Assembly: GCF_900188235.1 (NCBI RefSeq)
Contig: NZ_FZNT01000002.1
Span: forward strand, 124,001-188,000
From: Lutibacter agarilyticus
GTDB lineage: Bacteria > Bacteroidota > Bacteroidia > Flavobacteriales > Flavobacteriaceae
Direction of reading: 5' to 3'
Length of the DNA: 64,000 nucleotides
In this document: piece by piece, positions 35,176 to 44,605 of the stretch
How positions within the stretch are numbered: position 1 is the first letter of the stretch
Layout of the letters: each line of letters starts with the position of its first letter
The notes under the pieces: model-generated
What the model was told of the DNA's origin: nothing
The model's input: the letters and a program-made list of their open reading frames with translations, nothing else
Database searches by the model: none
Translations under genes and position numbers: made by a program

Positions 35176-36528
35176 ATGAAAAAAACAACCATTTGCATTC
35201 TATTGATATTTTTATCTATAAACTCTTATTCACAGTACATTGAAGGGAAAATTATAGATGTAGCAACAAATAAACCTATTGAAGGTGTCCATATTTATGT
35301 TGATGGTGTTGTAGACGGAACCTTGTCAAATTCAAAAGGTATTTATTATCTAAAAGTTCCTTCTTCAAATATGGAAATTGGAAATATTCACTTTTCTCAT
35401 ATTAGTTATATCAATGCAGAAGTTCCTTTTAATAAAAAGGAAAAAGTATATAACATGTCTTTAAATAAAAATGTAACCTTGTTAGGTGAAGTGTCTATTG
35501 TTGAAAAAAGAAATCTAAAGCAAACCATTAGTTTTAAAAAGTTAAAATCTATGAAAAGTGGACTTTTTTCTTATGGAGCAGTATTGCGTAATAATAAAAT
35601 TTATGTGGTTGGAGGTAATGCTTCTTATCAAATAGATGGCGCTAAAAGAGCTTTAGAGAAATATGAAGATACAGATTTAACGTTAATTGAAATACTTCAA
35701 AAATCTACCGGTGCTTATTTTCTAGATATTTTTAAAGATGATTTTTTAACGTACAATATATTAACCAATACTTGGGTGAAAAGTGAAATTGAATTTGATA
35801 AAAGGGCGTATCATAATGCAAACCTTTTTGATGAAAATTTATATGTTTTTGGCGGAACAACAATGTCCATTAACAAGAAAAAAGAATATCTAAATACAAC
35901 TATTGAAATTGTAAATTTAAAAACCAACACAAAAATTGTTGATGAAACAAACCCGCATCAGGCTGTTAATTTTGTATCGTTTAACTATCAAGGTAATTTA
36001 ATTGTTGCGGGAGGTTCTGTTAAAAAGAAAAGAAATGGAACAAAAGAATACTCAAATAAAGTTCACTTTTACGATGTAAAGGAAGGATATTGGTATGAGC
36101 TAGCTAATATGCCTTCAGCAAAAGAAACAAACGGTGTATTAATTGATGATAAAATTTATTTAATTGGTGGTTTTAAAAGTAAGCCGTTGTCTGAAATTGA
36201 AAGCTTTGATTTAATTACAAAGAGTTGGAATAAGGAGGGCGATTTATTTTTTGGAATAGAATCACCAGCTGTTTCAGCTAATAATGAAATGATTTACATT
36301 TTTGATAAAGGTAAATTTTTTACGTATAACACAAAAAATAAAGAGCTGAATGAATTTTACATAAAGCTCAATTTAACTAGTGCCAAAATGTATTACTCAA
36401 ACAATAAAATTTATTTATTAGGCGGTATAAATATAGGTGATTACGATACAACACCTTCATCATCCTTGTATAGTATTGATATAGCAGAGTTTAATAAAAC
36501 TCAAATTAGAAGAACTAAAACACTGTAG
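35176..36528 (+). CDS. Secreted carboxypeptidase-regulatory-like / Kelch-repeat protein
   Basis: This 450-residue protein has a signal peptide (MKKTTICILLIFLSINSYS) and then a CarboxypepD_reg-like domain (about residues 20-110; IEGKIIDVATNKPIEGVHIYVDG, a TonB-receptor-type extension domain). Kelch-type repeats follow (NNKIYVVGGNA, ENLYVFGGTT, GNLIVAGGS, DDKIYLIGGFKS, NNKIYLLGGINIG), which should form a beta-propeller. It has no membrane anchor besides the signal. Such proteins are likely binding modules in the periplasm or at the cell surface; the ligand is unknown. Confidence 0.85.
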   Translation: MKKTTICILLIFLSINSYSQYIEGKIIDVATNKPIEGVHIYVDGVVDGTLSNSKGIYYLKVPSSNMEIGNIHFSHISYINAEVPFNKKEKVYNMSLNKNVTLLGEVSIVEKRNLKQTISFKKLKSMKSGLFSYGAVLRNNKIYVVGGNASYQIDGAKRALEKYEDTDLTLIEILQKSTGAYFLDIFKDDFLTYNILTNTWVKSEIEFDKRAYHNANLFDENLYVFGGTTMSINKKKEYLNTTIEIVNLKTNTKIVDETNPHQAVNFVSFNYQGNLIVAGGSVKKKRNGTKEYSNKVHFYDVKEGYWYELANMPSAKETNGVLIDDKIYLIGGFKSKPLSEIESFDLITKSWNKEGDLFFGIESPAVSANNEMIYIFDKGKFFTYNTKNKELNEFYIKLNLTSAKMYYSNNKIYLLGGINIGDYDTTPSSSLYSIDIAEFNKTQIRRTKTL

Positions 36529-36607
36529 TTTGCTCAAGTCACCATTTTTAACAGATAATTTAAAAGCTATTATACTATTGAAATACCAATAGTTATAAGA
36601 AAAAATG

Positions 36608-36615
36608 TAATTTTG
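36608..36615 (+). promoter_or_regulatory. Promoter -7 box for the U32 peptidase gene
   Basis: TAATTTTG then C is a full TAnnTTTG match, 18 nt before the start codon. A weak 7-bp hairpin (ACTATTG/CAATAGT, 36574-36593) that could end the Kelch transcript lies just upstream. Confidence 0.5.
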
Positions 36616-36632
36616 CAAAAAATTAAAAAAGA

Positions 36633-37886
36633 ATGACTACTACTGGGAAAATTGAATTAATGGCTCCTGCCGGAAATTTTGAATCAATGCAAGCTGCTTT
36701 AGATAATGGTGCAGATTCAATTTATTTTGGTGTTGAGCAATTAAATATGCGCGCAAGAGCATCTATAAACTTTACGTTAGATGATTTACAGGAAATTTCA
36801 GACAGATGTAAAGCTAAAAATGTCAGAACCTATCTTACTTTAAATACCATTGTTTATGATCACGATTTAACCATTGTAAAAACCTTGCTTCAAAAAGCAA
36901 AAGATGCTGATATTACAGCGGTAATTGCAATGGATCAGGCGGTAATAGCTTCAGCAAGAGCTATTGGAATGGAAGTTCATATTTCAACACAAATTAATAT
37001 TACAAATATTGAAACTGCACGATTTTACGCCATGTTTGCTGATACAATGGTGTTAAGTAGGGAGTTGAGTTTGCGTCAGGTAAAAAAAATTACCGAACAA
37101 ATTGCAAAAGAAAATATTTGTGGACCTTCAGGAAATTTATTAGAGATCGAAATTTTTGGACACGGTGCTTTATGTATGGCAGTATCGGGGAAATGTTATA
37201 TGAGTTTACATTCTTCAAATTCATCGGCAAATAGAGGTGCTTGTAAGCAAAATTGCAGAAAAAAATACACGGTAATAGATCAAGAAACTGGTTTTGAAAT
37301 GGAGTTGGATAACGAATATATTATGTCTCCAAAAGATTTATGTACCATTGATTTTTTAAACGAAATTGTAGATGCTGGTGTAAAAGTATTGAAAATAGAA
37401 GGAAGAGGTAGAGCACCTGAATATGTTGCAAAAGTTATTAAATGTTACCGTGATGCGATTGATAGTATTGAAGAAGGAACGTATAGTAAAGAAAAGGTGA
37501 TTACTTGGATGCAAGAATTGGAGAAAGTTTACAATCGCGGATTTTGGAGTGGATATTACCTAGGTCAGCAATTAGGTGAATGGAGCAAAGGTTCTGGAAG
37601 TCATGCAACTCAAAAGAAAGTATATTTAGGAAAAGGAATGCATTTTTTTCCAAAAGCAAATATTGGCGAATTTAAAATTGAAGCCTATGATATTGCTGTT
37701 GGTGATACTATTTTAATTACAGGTCCAACTACGGGGGCACAAGAAATGAAAGTGAAAGAAATGTTTGTAAACGATGAAAAAGGCGAAAAAGGTACTAAAG
37801 GAGATTCTGTAACCATTCCTCTAGAATTTAGAATTAGACCTTCTGATAAGTTATACAAAATTGTTGAAAATAAGGTAGAAGCTTAA
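36633..37886 (+). CDS. U32 family peptidase / tRNA hydroxylation-type protein
   Basis: This 417-residue protein belongs to the U32 family. The N-terminal IELMAPAGNFESMQAALDNGADSIYFG is the family signature. Cysteines lie in FGHGALCMAVSGKCYMS and NRGACKQNCRKKY (about residues 182-215), matching the Fe-S cluster region of bacterial U32 proteins such as TrhP and UbiU/V. A C-terminal domain (about 330-417) follows. It probably acts in tRNA uridine hydroxylation (TrhP-like) rather than as a collagenase, but this is inference. It is transcribed with the ferredoxin gene downstream, 240 bp away. Confidence 0.88.
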   Translation: MTTTGKIELMAPAGNFESMQAALDNGADSIYFGVEQLNMRARASINFTLDDLQEISDRCKAKNVRTYLTLNTIVYDHDLTIVKTLLQKAKDADITAVIAMDQAVIASARAIGMEVHISTQINITNIETARFYAMFADTMVLSRELSLRQVKKITEQIAKENICGPSGNLLEIEIFGHGALCMAVSGKCYMSLHSSNSSANRGACKQNCRKKYTVIDQETGFEMELDNEYIMSPKDLCTIDFLNEIVDAGVKVLKIEGRGRAPEYVAKVIKCYRDAIDSIEEGTYSKEKVITWMQELEKVYNRGFWSGYYLGQQLGEWSKGSGSHATQKKVYLGKGMHFFPKANIGEFKIEAYDIAVGDTILITGPTTGAQEMKVKEMFVNDEKGEKGTKGDSVTIPLEFRIRPSDKLYKIVENKVEA

Positions 37887-37899
37887 ATAGTGTAAAAGT

Positions 37900-38118
37900 C
37901 GGAAAGTCTATAGTCTAAAGAACAAAGCAATTTGGTCGTTGAGCGTAATCGAAACGGTAATTTCAAAAATGTTTTTTTATTGAAATCTAAAGTCTGAAGA
38001 CCCTAGATGGAAGATTGAATTTTCGGGGTGAAGCTAAAAAGTTTTCGTCTTAGTTAAAGTCAAAAAGATCGAAGTTTGAAATTTAAAAAAAAGCCAACAA
38101 CTAACAACTAAAACCCAA
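37900..38118 (+). repeat. Degenerate intergenic low-complexity repeats
   Basis: The gap before the ferredoxin gene holds imperfect AAAGTCTAAAGTCT-like repeats, a GTTGAGCGTAATCGAAAC element (37936-37953) and a CAACAACTAACAACT run near 38094-38108. Similar short elements are scattered between genes in flavobacterial genomes. No hairpin or reading frame is supported. Confidence 0.5.
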
Positions 38119-38126
38119 CAATTATT

Positions 38127-38357
38127 ATGGTAATTATTACCTTACAGAGAGCCAAATGTATTGGCTGTAATTACTGTGTTGAATTGGCTCCGGCTCAGTT
38201 TCAAATGTCTAAAAAAGACGGAAAATCAGTGCTACTTCATTCAAAAGAAAAAAAAGGTTTTTTTACGATAAAATCACCCGATGAAACCATTTTTGATGAG
38301 AGTATAAAAGCCAAAGAAGCTTGCCCAGTGAAAATTATTGATGTAAAACAAACATAA
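38127..38357 (+). CDS. Single-cluster ferredoxin
   Basis: This 76-residue protein carries one [4Fe-4S] site: CIGCNYC (Cys11, Cys14, Cys17) and a fourth Cys in EACPVKII (about residue 65). It resembles small monocluster ferredoxins of Bacteroidota. It is an electron carrier whose partner is not evident; the neighbouring U32 protein, also a likely Fe-S protein, is one candidate. The RicT gene follows after 114 bp, with a near-match promoter TATCTTTA between. Confidence 0.88.
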   Translation: MVIITLQRAKCIGCNYCVELAPAQFQMSKKDGKSVLLHSKEKKGFFTIKSPDETIFDESIKAKEACPVKIIDVKQT

Positions 38358-38471
38358 AAAGCATTTTTATACGTTTTACAGTTCGTAATTTTAATCATAT
38401 CTTTACAAATTAGTGAAGGTTGTAGAATTGAAATTTCAATTTTACGTAACGCAAAAAAAATTAAAAAATAT

Positions 38472-39902
38472 ATGAGCTGTAATAGTTGCTCTTCAGATAT
38501 AAATAGTACGCCTAAAGGTTGTAAAAGTAACGGTAATTGTGCTACTGATAGTTGTGAAAAACTAACAGTGTTTGATTGGTTAGCCAACATGTCTCTTCCG
38601 TCAGGTCAAGAGCCTGAAACCATTGTGGAGGTGCGGTTTAAAAATGGTAGAAAACACTTTTACCATAATCAAGATAAATTACAACTTTCTATAGGTGATA
38701 TTGTTGCTGTTGAAGGAAATCCCGGACATGACATAGGTACTGTTTCTCTAACCGGAGAATTGATTAAAGTGCAAATGAAGAAAAAAGGAGTTGCTCCTGA
38801 TAGTGAAGATGTCAAAAAAATATACCGTAAAGCAAGCCAAAAAGATATAGATATTTGGAAAGCTGCGCGTAGCAAAGAATACGATACGCAGTACCGAGGA
38901 CGCGAAATTTTAAGTCGTTTAGGTTTGAAAATGAAGTTGTCTGATGTTGAATATCAGGGTGATGGAAATAAAGCGACGTTTTATTATACAGCTGATGATC
39001 GGGTAGATTTTAGACAGTTAATTCGTGATTTGGCAAGTGCATTTAGTATTCGTGTTGAAATGAAACAAGTAGGGCTGCGTCAAGAAGCCGCTCGTTTAGG
39101 AGGTGTAGGTTCTTGTGGTAGAGAATTGTGTTGTTCAACTTGGTTGACAGATTTGCGAAAAGTAAATACAACCGCTGCACGTTACCAACAATTATCTTTA
39201 AATCCGCAAAAATTAGCGGGTCAATGTGGTAAATTAAAGTGTTGTTTAAATTATGAATTAGATACCTATTTAGACGCCTTAAATGGTTTTCCACGACAAG
39301 ATATTGTGTTGAGAACTGAAAAAGGAAATGCTTCTTTTGTGAAAATGGATATTTTTAAAGGCTTACTTTGGTACACTTATATTGAGAATCGTAGTAAGTG
39401 GTATAAATTAACTTTAGAACAAGTTCAAGAAATTATAGCTTTAAATAAAAATCAAGAAAAAATTGCTTCTTTAGAAGAATATGAAGATGATTTAATTGAA
39501 GAAGTAAAAGCTGATTTTGAAAATGTTGTTGGGCAAGATAGCTTGACACGATTTGATGCGCCTAAACGCACGAATAAGCGTAGAAATAAGAAGAGAAAAC
39601 CCCAAGGTAACAGTGAAAATAAGCCAAATCAACCAGCAGGGCAAAAGCCACGAAAAGCAGGCCCAAAAAAGCAAGGTGTAAATCCAAATAAGCCAAGCCA
39701 GCCAGGAGTTCAAAATCAAAATAAGCCAAAACCGAAACCAAAGCCAAGAAATCAGCAACAAAAACCGGTTCCGAATAAAAATCAACAACCAAAAGCTGAA
39801 GGAGCTGAGCAAAAACCTGTTCAAAAAACAGGGAACAATAAAAACAGGAATAAAAGAAGAAGACCACCTAAAAAAAGAGAGAATAATGCAAACGATGCAT
39901 AA
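38472..39902 (+). CDS. ricT: PSP1-domain protein RicT with basic low-complexity tail
   Basis: This 476-residue protein has a cysteine-rich N-terminus (residues 3-28). A PSP1/RicT domain follows (about 100-330), with the family hallmarks VGSCGRELCCSTWL and GQCGKLKCCLNYELDTY, whose cysteines bind Fe-S clusters in the Bacillus RicAFT complex. The last 100 or so residues are a Lys/Pro/Gln/Asn-rich tail with KPKPKPRNQ, ending in RRRPPKKRENN. The Bacillus homologue helps RNase Y processing, but here the partner is unknown. The gldH gene overlaps its 3' end by 17 bp, giving the ricT-gldH-PBP1A order familiar from flavobacteria. Confidence 0.9.
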   Translation: MSCNSCSSDINSTPKGCKSNGNCATDSCEKLTVFDWLANMSLPSGQEPETIVEVRFKNGRKHFYHNQDKLQLSIGDIVAVEGNPGHDIGTVSLTGELIKVQMKKKGVAPDSEDVKKIYRKASQKDIDIWKAARSKEYDTQYRGREILSRLGLKMKLSDVEYQGDGNKATFYYTADDRVDFRQLIRDLASAFSIRVEMKQVGLRQEAARLGGVGSCGRELCCSTWLTDLRKVNTTAARYQQLSLNPQKLAGQCGKLKCCLNYELDTYLDALNGFPRQDIVLRTEKGNASFVKMDIFKGLLWYTYIENRSKWYKLTLEQVQEIIALNKNQEKIASLEEYEDDLIEEVKADFENVVGQDSLTRFDAPKRTNKRRNKKRKPQGNSENKPNQPAGQKPRKAGPKKQGVNPNKPSQPGVQNQNKPKPKPKPRNQQQKPVPNKNQQPKAEGAEQKPVQKTGNNKNRNKRRRPPKKRENNANDA

Positions 39903-40377
39903 ATATTTCTTGTTATTATTTGGAACTTTACTACTTTTTTCTTGTGATTCAGGTATGGTTTATGATGAATATCAATCAATAGACAACAGTAAATGGGCTT
40001 CCGAAAATAAAATTGAATTTATTGTTTCTAATACAGATACTATTTCTTCAAAAAATGTGTTTATAACAATAAGAAATAATAAAAATTACGAATTCAGTTC
40101 TTTATTTTTAATAGCTAAAATAGAATTTCCAAAAGGCTTGCGAGTGGTTGATACTTTAGAGTATGAAATGGCTGATGCACAAGGAAAATGGTTGGGTTCT
40201 GGTTTTACTGATGTGAAGGAAAACAAGCTTTTTTATAAAGAAAATGTGGTTTTTACAGAAAAAGGCGATTATAAATTTAGTATTCAACATGCTACAAGAA
40301 GTATTCATGATATTGAAGGTGAAAATCCTTTAAATGGAATTACAGATGTAGGTTTAAGTATCGAAAAAGTAAACTAA
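39886..40377 (+). CDS. gldH: Gliding motility lipoprotein GldH
   Basis: This 163-residue lipoprotein (start at 39886, or 39895 giving MHKYFLL) has a lipobox LLLFSC with Cys at about residue 20. The body contains VYDEYQSIDNSKWASENKIEFIVSN and LRVVDTLEYEMADAQGKWLGSGFTDVKE, which match GldH. GldH is needed for gliding in Flavobacterium and is associated with the type IX secretion/gliding machinery. Its stop shares a base with the PBP1A start (TAATG). It indicates a gliding or formerly gliding lineage. Confidence 0.9.
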   Translation: MQTMHKYFLLLFGTLLLFSCDSGMVYDEYQSIDNSKWASENKIEFIVSNTDTISSKNVFITIRNNKNYEFSSLFLIAKIEFPKGLRVVDTLEYEMADAQGKWLGSGFTDVKENKLFYKENVVFTEKGDYKFSIQHATRSIHDIEGENPLNGITDVGLSIEKVN

Positions 40378-42671
40378 TGGCGAAAGCAACAACAACAAAA
40401 ACAACTTCTAATTTTTCAAAATATATTAAATGGTTTTGGATTGCCATTTTAGGAGGAACGTTCTCTATTGTATTTATATTTTTATTAGCTTCTTGGGGGG
40501 CTTTTGGAACCTTACCTTCTTTTGAAGAGTTGGAAAATCCAGAGCATAATTTAGCTACAGAAGTAATTTCAATTGACGGGAAAACATTAGGTAAATATGC
40601 GTTTGAGAACCGTACACCTGTTCAATTTAAAGATTTACCAGCCAATTTAATTGAAGCGTTAGTTGCTACTGAAGATGAGCGTTTTTACGAGCATTCAGGT
40701 ATCGATTTTAAAGCAACTGCCAGAGCCGTTGCTAAAATGGGTAAAGATGGTGGTGGAAGTACCATTACACAACAATTGGCTAAATTATTATTTCACGGTG
40801 AAGGTTCAAAAAACATTGTACAAAGGGTACTTCAAAAAGTAAAAGAATATGTCATTGCTATTCAATTAGAACGTCAATATACCAAGCAAGAAATTTTAAC
40901 AATGTACCTAAATAAGTACGATTTTATAAATCTTGCGGTTGGAATTCGTTCTGCAGCGCGTATTTATTTTGGAAAAGAACCTATAGAATTAACAGTGGCT
41001 GAGTCTGCAATGTTGGTTGGAATGCTTAAAAACGCATCGCTTTACAATCCAATTCGAAGACCAGAAATGGTAACACAACGAAGAAATGTGGTGCTAAAGC
41101 AAATGGAAAAGAACGAGTTTATTTCTACACAAGTAAAAGATTCGTTACAACAAACCGATTTAGGATTAGACTTACATAGAGAAGGACATAGCGATGGTAC
41201 TGCAACTTATTTTAGAGAGTATTTACGTGACTTTATGAAAGGATGGATTAAGAACAATCCAAAACCAGATGGTACCAATTATAACTTACATAGAGACGGA
41301 TTGAAGATTTATGTAACGCTAGATTCTCGTATGCAAAAATATGCCGAAGAGGCTATGAATGAGCATATGTCTAATTTACAACGGGTATTTGACAAAGAAC
41401 AAAAAAGAAATAGAACAGCTCCTTTTTACGATATAGATAAAAAACAAATAGCCGTAACTATGTCTCAGGCTATGAAGCGTTCTAACCGTTGGAAAAGGAT
41501 GAAGAAAAATGGTGCTTCGGAAAAAGAAATTCGCGCTTCTTTTAATGAAAAAACAGAAATGAAAATTTTCTCTTGGAAAGGAGAAATTGACACTATTTTA
41601 TCGCCAAAAGATTCCATTTTATATTACAAACAAATATTAAGATCTGGGTTAATGTCGGTTGAACCACAAACAGGTCACGTAAAAGCGTGGGTTGGAGGTT
41701 TTAACTACAAACATTTTCAATTTGACGCTGTAAAACAACAAAAACGTCAGGTAGGTTCTACCTTTAAACCTTTTGTATATGCTTCTGCAATCAATCAATT
41801 AAAATTGTCTCCTTGTTTTAAATTACCAAATACACCCTATACTATTCCGAAGGAAAAATACGGAATGCCAGAAGATTGGACTCCAAAAAATGCAGATGAT
41901 ACATATGGAGGAGAGTTAACCTTGAAACAAGCGCTGGCAGGATCTGTAAATGTAGTAACCGCCAATTTAATTGACCGTGTAAATCCAAAAACAGTAGTTG
42001 CTTTGGCAAAAAGTGCGGGTATTAAAAGTAAAATACCTGAAGTGCCTGCGATAGCTTTAGGTTCTGTAGATTTATCGTTGTATGAAATGGTGGGTGCATA
42101 CGCAACATTTGCCAATAAAGGTTTACAAATTGAACCAATGATGCTGTTAAAAATTGAAGATAAAAACGGAACTGTTTTAGAGCAATTTGTACCAAATTCA
42201 AAAGAGGTTTTAAGTGAAGAATCAGCCTATGTGATTATTAATTTATTAGAAGGTGTAACGCAAGGTGGTTCTGGTATTCGTTTAAGAACCAAATGGGGAA
42301 AATATCCAGACAATGTTGCAACGGGTTATCCTTATCAATTTACAAATCCAATAGCGGGTAAAACAGGTACAACTCAAAATCAGTCCGATGGTTGGTTTAT
42401 GGGAATTGTTCCAAATTTAGCTACTGGAGTTTGGGTTGGTGGTGAAGACAGAGCAACGCATTTTAAAAGTATTACGCAAGGTCAGGGAGCTACTATGGCT
42501 TTACCAATTTGGGCCTTGTATTATAAAAAATTATATGCAGATCCTGAATTAACAGTGAGCCAAGAAGCGTTTGAAAAACCTGAAAATTTAAGTATTCAGA
42601 TAGATTGTGATGAAACTTCTGAAGAAGATGAAACCGTTGAAGCATTGATAGAAGAAGTTGACGAATTTTAA
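40377..42671 (+). CDS. Class A penicillin-binding protein (PBP1A type)
   Basis: This 764-residue peptidoglycan synthase has a short cytoplasmic tail, a membrane anchor (about residues 18-40), and a GT51 transglycosylase domain with ATEDERFYEHSGIDFKATARA and GGGSTITQQLAKLLFH. The transpeptidase domain follows, with the SxxK box GSTFKP (Ser461, Lys464) and KTGTTQNQSDGWF. It polymerises and cross-links glycan strands. An acidic tail (ETSEEDETVEALIEE) ends it. It is coupled to gldH by a one-base overlap and is followed after 6 bp by an acyl-CoA synthetase gene. Confidence 0.96.
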   Translation: MAKATTTKTTSNFSKYIKWFWIAILGGTFSIVFIFLLASWGAFGTLPSFEELENPEHNLATEVISIDGKTLGKYAFENRTPVQFKDLPANLIEALVATEDERFYEHSGIDFKATARAVAKMGKDGGGSTITQQLAKLLFHGEGSKNIVQRVLQKVKEYVIAIQLERQYTKQEILTMYLNKYDFINLAVGIRSAARIYFGKEPIELTVAESAMLVGMLKNASLYNPIRRPEMVTQRRNVVLKQMEKNEFISTQVKDSLQQTDLGLDLHREGHSDGTATYFREYLRDFMKGWIKNNPKPDGTNYNLHRDGLKIYVTLDSRMQKYAEEAMNEHMSNLQRVFDKEQKRNRTAPFYDIDKKQIAVTMSQAMKRSNRWKRMKKNGASEKEIRASFNEKTEMKIFSWKGEIDTILSPKDSILYYKQILRSGLMSVEPQTGHVKAWVGGFNYKHFQFDAVKQQKRQVGSTFKPFVYASAINQLKLSPCFKLPNTPYTIPKEKYGMPEDWTPKNADDTYGGELTLKQALAGSVNVVTANLIDRVNPKTVVALAKSAGIKSKIPEVPAIALGSVDLSLYEMVGAYATFANKGLQIEPMMLLKIEDKNGTVLEQFVPNSKEVLSEESAYVIINLLEGVTQGGSGIRLRTKWGKYPDNVATGYPYQFTNPIAGKTGTTQNQSDGWFMGIVPNLATGVWVGGEDRATHFKSITQGQGATMALPIWALYYKKLYADPELTVSQEAFEKPENLSIQIDCDETSEEDETVEALIEEVDEF

Positions 42672-42677
42672 ATAGAA

Positions 42678-44498
42678 ATGACGCATAAGCCCTATTGGAA
42701 ACCATCTAAAGAAACCATAGAAAAAAGCAACATTTATAAAATGATGCAACAACATGGTTTTGATAAGTATGATGATTTTTGGAAATGGTCTGTTAGGGGA
42801 AAAAAACTTTTTTGGACTGAAACGGTTCAAAATTTAGGCATACAATTTCAAGAAAAATATACCGCTATTTTAAATACTTCGGAAGGAGTAGAAAACGCAA
42901 AATGGCTTTACAATTCAAAATTGAATATAGTAGATGCTTGTTTTCAGAATGAAAAAAATTCGATAGCTATTATTTACCAAAATGAAGGTGGTGAACTTCG
43001 AAAAATAACGCAACAACAATTATTGAATTTAGTAAACCAAATTGCCAATGGTTTTATTGAAATAGGTTTAAAAACGGGTGACCGAATAGCCATTGATATG
43101 CCAATGACGGTTGAAGCCGTTGCTATTTATTTAGCAGGTATTAAAGCAGGAATGCCCATTGTAACTGTTGCTGATAGTTTTACAGCAAATGAAATTGAAG
43201 TTCGTTTTAAAATTACCAATCCTACAATAGTTTTTACGCAAGATGTTATCCATAGAAATGGTAAAGAATTGCCGTTGTATGCAAAATTAGTGGAGGCAAA
43301 TGCTCCAAAAACAATTGTCATAAAAACTTCCGAAGAGAAAAATAACTTAAGAGAGATAGATTGCTATTGGGCAGCTTTTTTAAGTGATAAAACAACTTTT
43401 GAAACCGTAATTCAGCAACCAGATGACATTATTACCATTTTGTTTTCATCGGGTACAACAGGAGTGCCAAAAGCAATACCTTGGACACATACAACACCCA
43501 TAAAATGTGCAAGTGATGGTTATTATCATCAAGATATTCATACAAATGATGTGGTTTGTTGGCCAACAAATTTAGGTTGGATGATGGGGCCTTGGTTGGT
43601 ATTTGCAACACTTATAAATAAAGCGACAATTGCCTTGTATAATGGAGTTCCAATGGGTGAAGATTTTGGAGCATTTGTTCAAAATGCAAACGTAACCATG
43701 TTGGGGGTTATTCCTAGTTTTGTAAAGCACTGGAAAAATTCAGGTTGTATGGAGCAGTTTAACTGGGACAATATAAAATGTTTTAGTTCAACGGGTGAAG
43801 TTTCCAATCCAACTGAAATGGAATATTTAATGCAATTGGCAAATAATAAACCTGTAATTGAATATTGTGGAGGTACTGAAATTGGAGGTGGTTATGTAAC
43901 AAGTACTGTGGTTCAACCTAATATTGCAAGTACCTTTTCAACCCAAGCATTAGGTGGTGAATTTGTATTATTGAACGAAGCTAATGAGCTTTCTAATAAA
44001 GGAGAGTTATTTTTAATTCCGCCAATAGTAGGCTTGTCAACGAACTTGTTAAATAGAGATCATTTTGAAGTGTATTACAAAGATACGCCAACTTATGAAG
44101 GTAAGTTATTGCGCAGACACGGAGATGCTTTAGAGCGACTAGAAAACGGTTATTACAAAGCACAAGGACGTGTAGATGATGCGATGAATTTAGGCGGAAT
44201 AAAAGTAAGTTCTATACAAATTGAAGCGGTTCTAAATCAATTAGACTTTATTAAAGAAGCCGTTGCAATAGCAGTTGAACCAAAAGGTGGTGGCCCTAGT
44301 AATTTAGTGGTTTTTTATGTTGAAAATGATTCAGAATTAACACTAGAAGAAAAATTATTGCAAACAAAAAAGAGTATTCAACAACAATTAAATCCGCTTT
44401 TTAAAGTTTCAGACTTAGTGAAGATTGACGAAATACCAAGAACGGCATCAAATAAAGTGATGCGAAGAAAATTAAGAGAATTATATCAAGGTAATTGA
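42678..44498 (+). CDS. AMP-forming acyl-CoA synthetase (ACS-like)
   Basis: This 606-residue adenylate-forming enzyme starts with an ACAS_N-like segment (residues 1-85). The core has ILFSSGTTGVPKAIPWTH (about residues 256-273, P-loop), YCGGTEIGGG (about 398-407) and the hinge GRVDDAMNLGGIKVSS. The catalytic Lys lies in RTASNKVMRRKL near the C-terminus. It activates a small acid such as acetate, acetoacetate or propionate to its CoA ester; the substrate cannot be fixed by eye. It is located 6 bp after the PBP1A gene. Confidence 0.9.
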   Translation: MTHKPYWKPSKETIEKSNIYKMMQQHGFDKYDDFWKWSVRGKKLFWTETVQNLGIQFQEKYTAILNTSEGVENAKWLYNSKLNIVDACFQNEKNSIAIIYQNEGGELRKITQQQLLNLVNQIANGFIEIGLKTGDRIAIDMPMTVEAVAIYLAGIKAGMPIVTVADSFTANEIEVRFKITNPTIVFTQDVIHRNGKELPLYAKLVEANAPKTIVIKTSEEKNNLREIDCYWAAFLSDKTTFETVIQQPDDIITILFSSGTTGVPKAIPWTHTTPIKCASDGYYHQDIHTNDVVCWPTNLGWMMGPWLVFATLINKATIALYNGVPMGEDFGAFVQNANVTMLGVIPSFVKHWKNSGCMEQFNWDNIKCFSSTGEVSNPTEMEYLMQLANNKPVIEYCGGTEIGGGYVTSTVVQPNIASTFSTQALGGEFVLLNEANELSNKGELFLIPPIVGLSTNLLNRDHFEVYYKDTPTYEGKLLRRHGDALERLENGYYKAQGRVDDAMNLGGIKVSSIQIEAVLNQLDFIKEAVAIAVEPKGGGPSNLVVFYVENDSELTLEEKLLQTKKSIQQQLNPLFKVSDLVKIDEIPRTASNKVMRRKLRELYQGN

Positions 44499-44518
44499 TA
44501 AAAAATAATTTGAATATA

Positions 44519-44546
44519 CGGCGGCTGAGCGGAGTCGAAGCCATTA
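44519..44546 (+). repeat. Dispersed short element GGCTGAGCGGAGTCGAAGCC
   Basis: GGCT...AGCC ends frame GAGCGGAGTCGA at 44523-44542. A related element with ...GTTGAGCGTAATCGAAAC... lies at 37934-37956. Both are intergenic. Such ...GAGCGnAnTCGA... elements occur in many flavobacterial genomes (recollection). Confidence 0.5.
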
Positions 44547-44605
44547 AATAGTTGAATAAATAGTTTATAAAATAAGACCAATTACCAGATACTAAAGAGA
44601 AACAA

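Noticed and set aside
38237-38590. 117-residue minus-strand open frame across the ferredoxin and ricT start
   Set aside because: It is antisense to two clear genes, has no recognisable domain, and its composition is that of a reverse-frame shadow.
39492-39867. Two overlapping minus-strand open frames rich in Leu, Phe and Trp opposite the ricT tail
   Set aside because: They are antisense to the Lys/Pro/Gln-rich low-complexity tail of RicT, which automatically gives hydrophobic open frames on the other strand.
39600-39890. Repeats in the ricT 3' end as a CRISPR-like or tandem DNA repeat
   Set aside because: They are coding low-complexity (Lys/Pro/Gln/Asn) without regular unit length or spacers.
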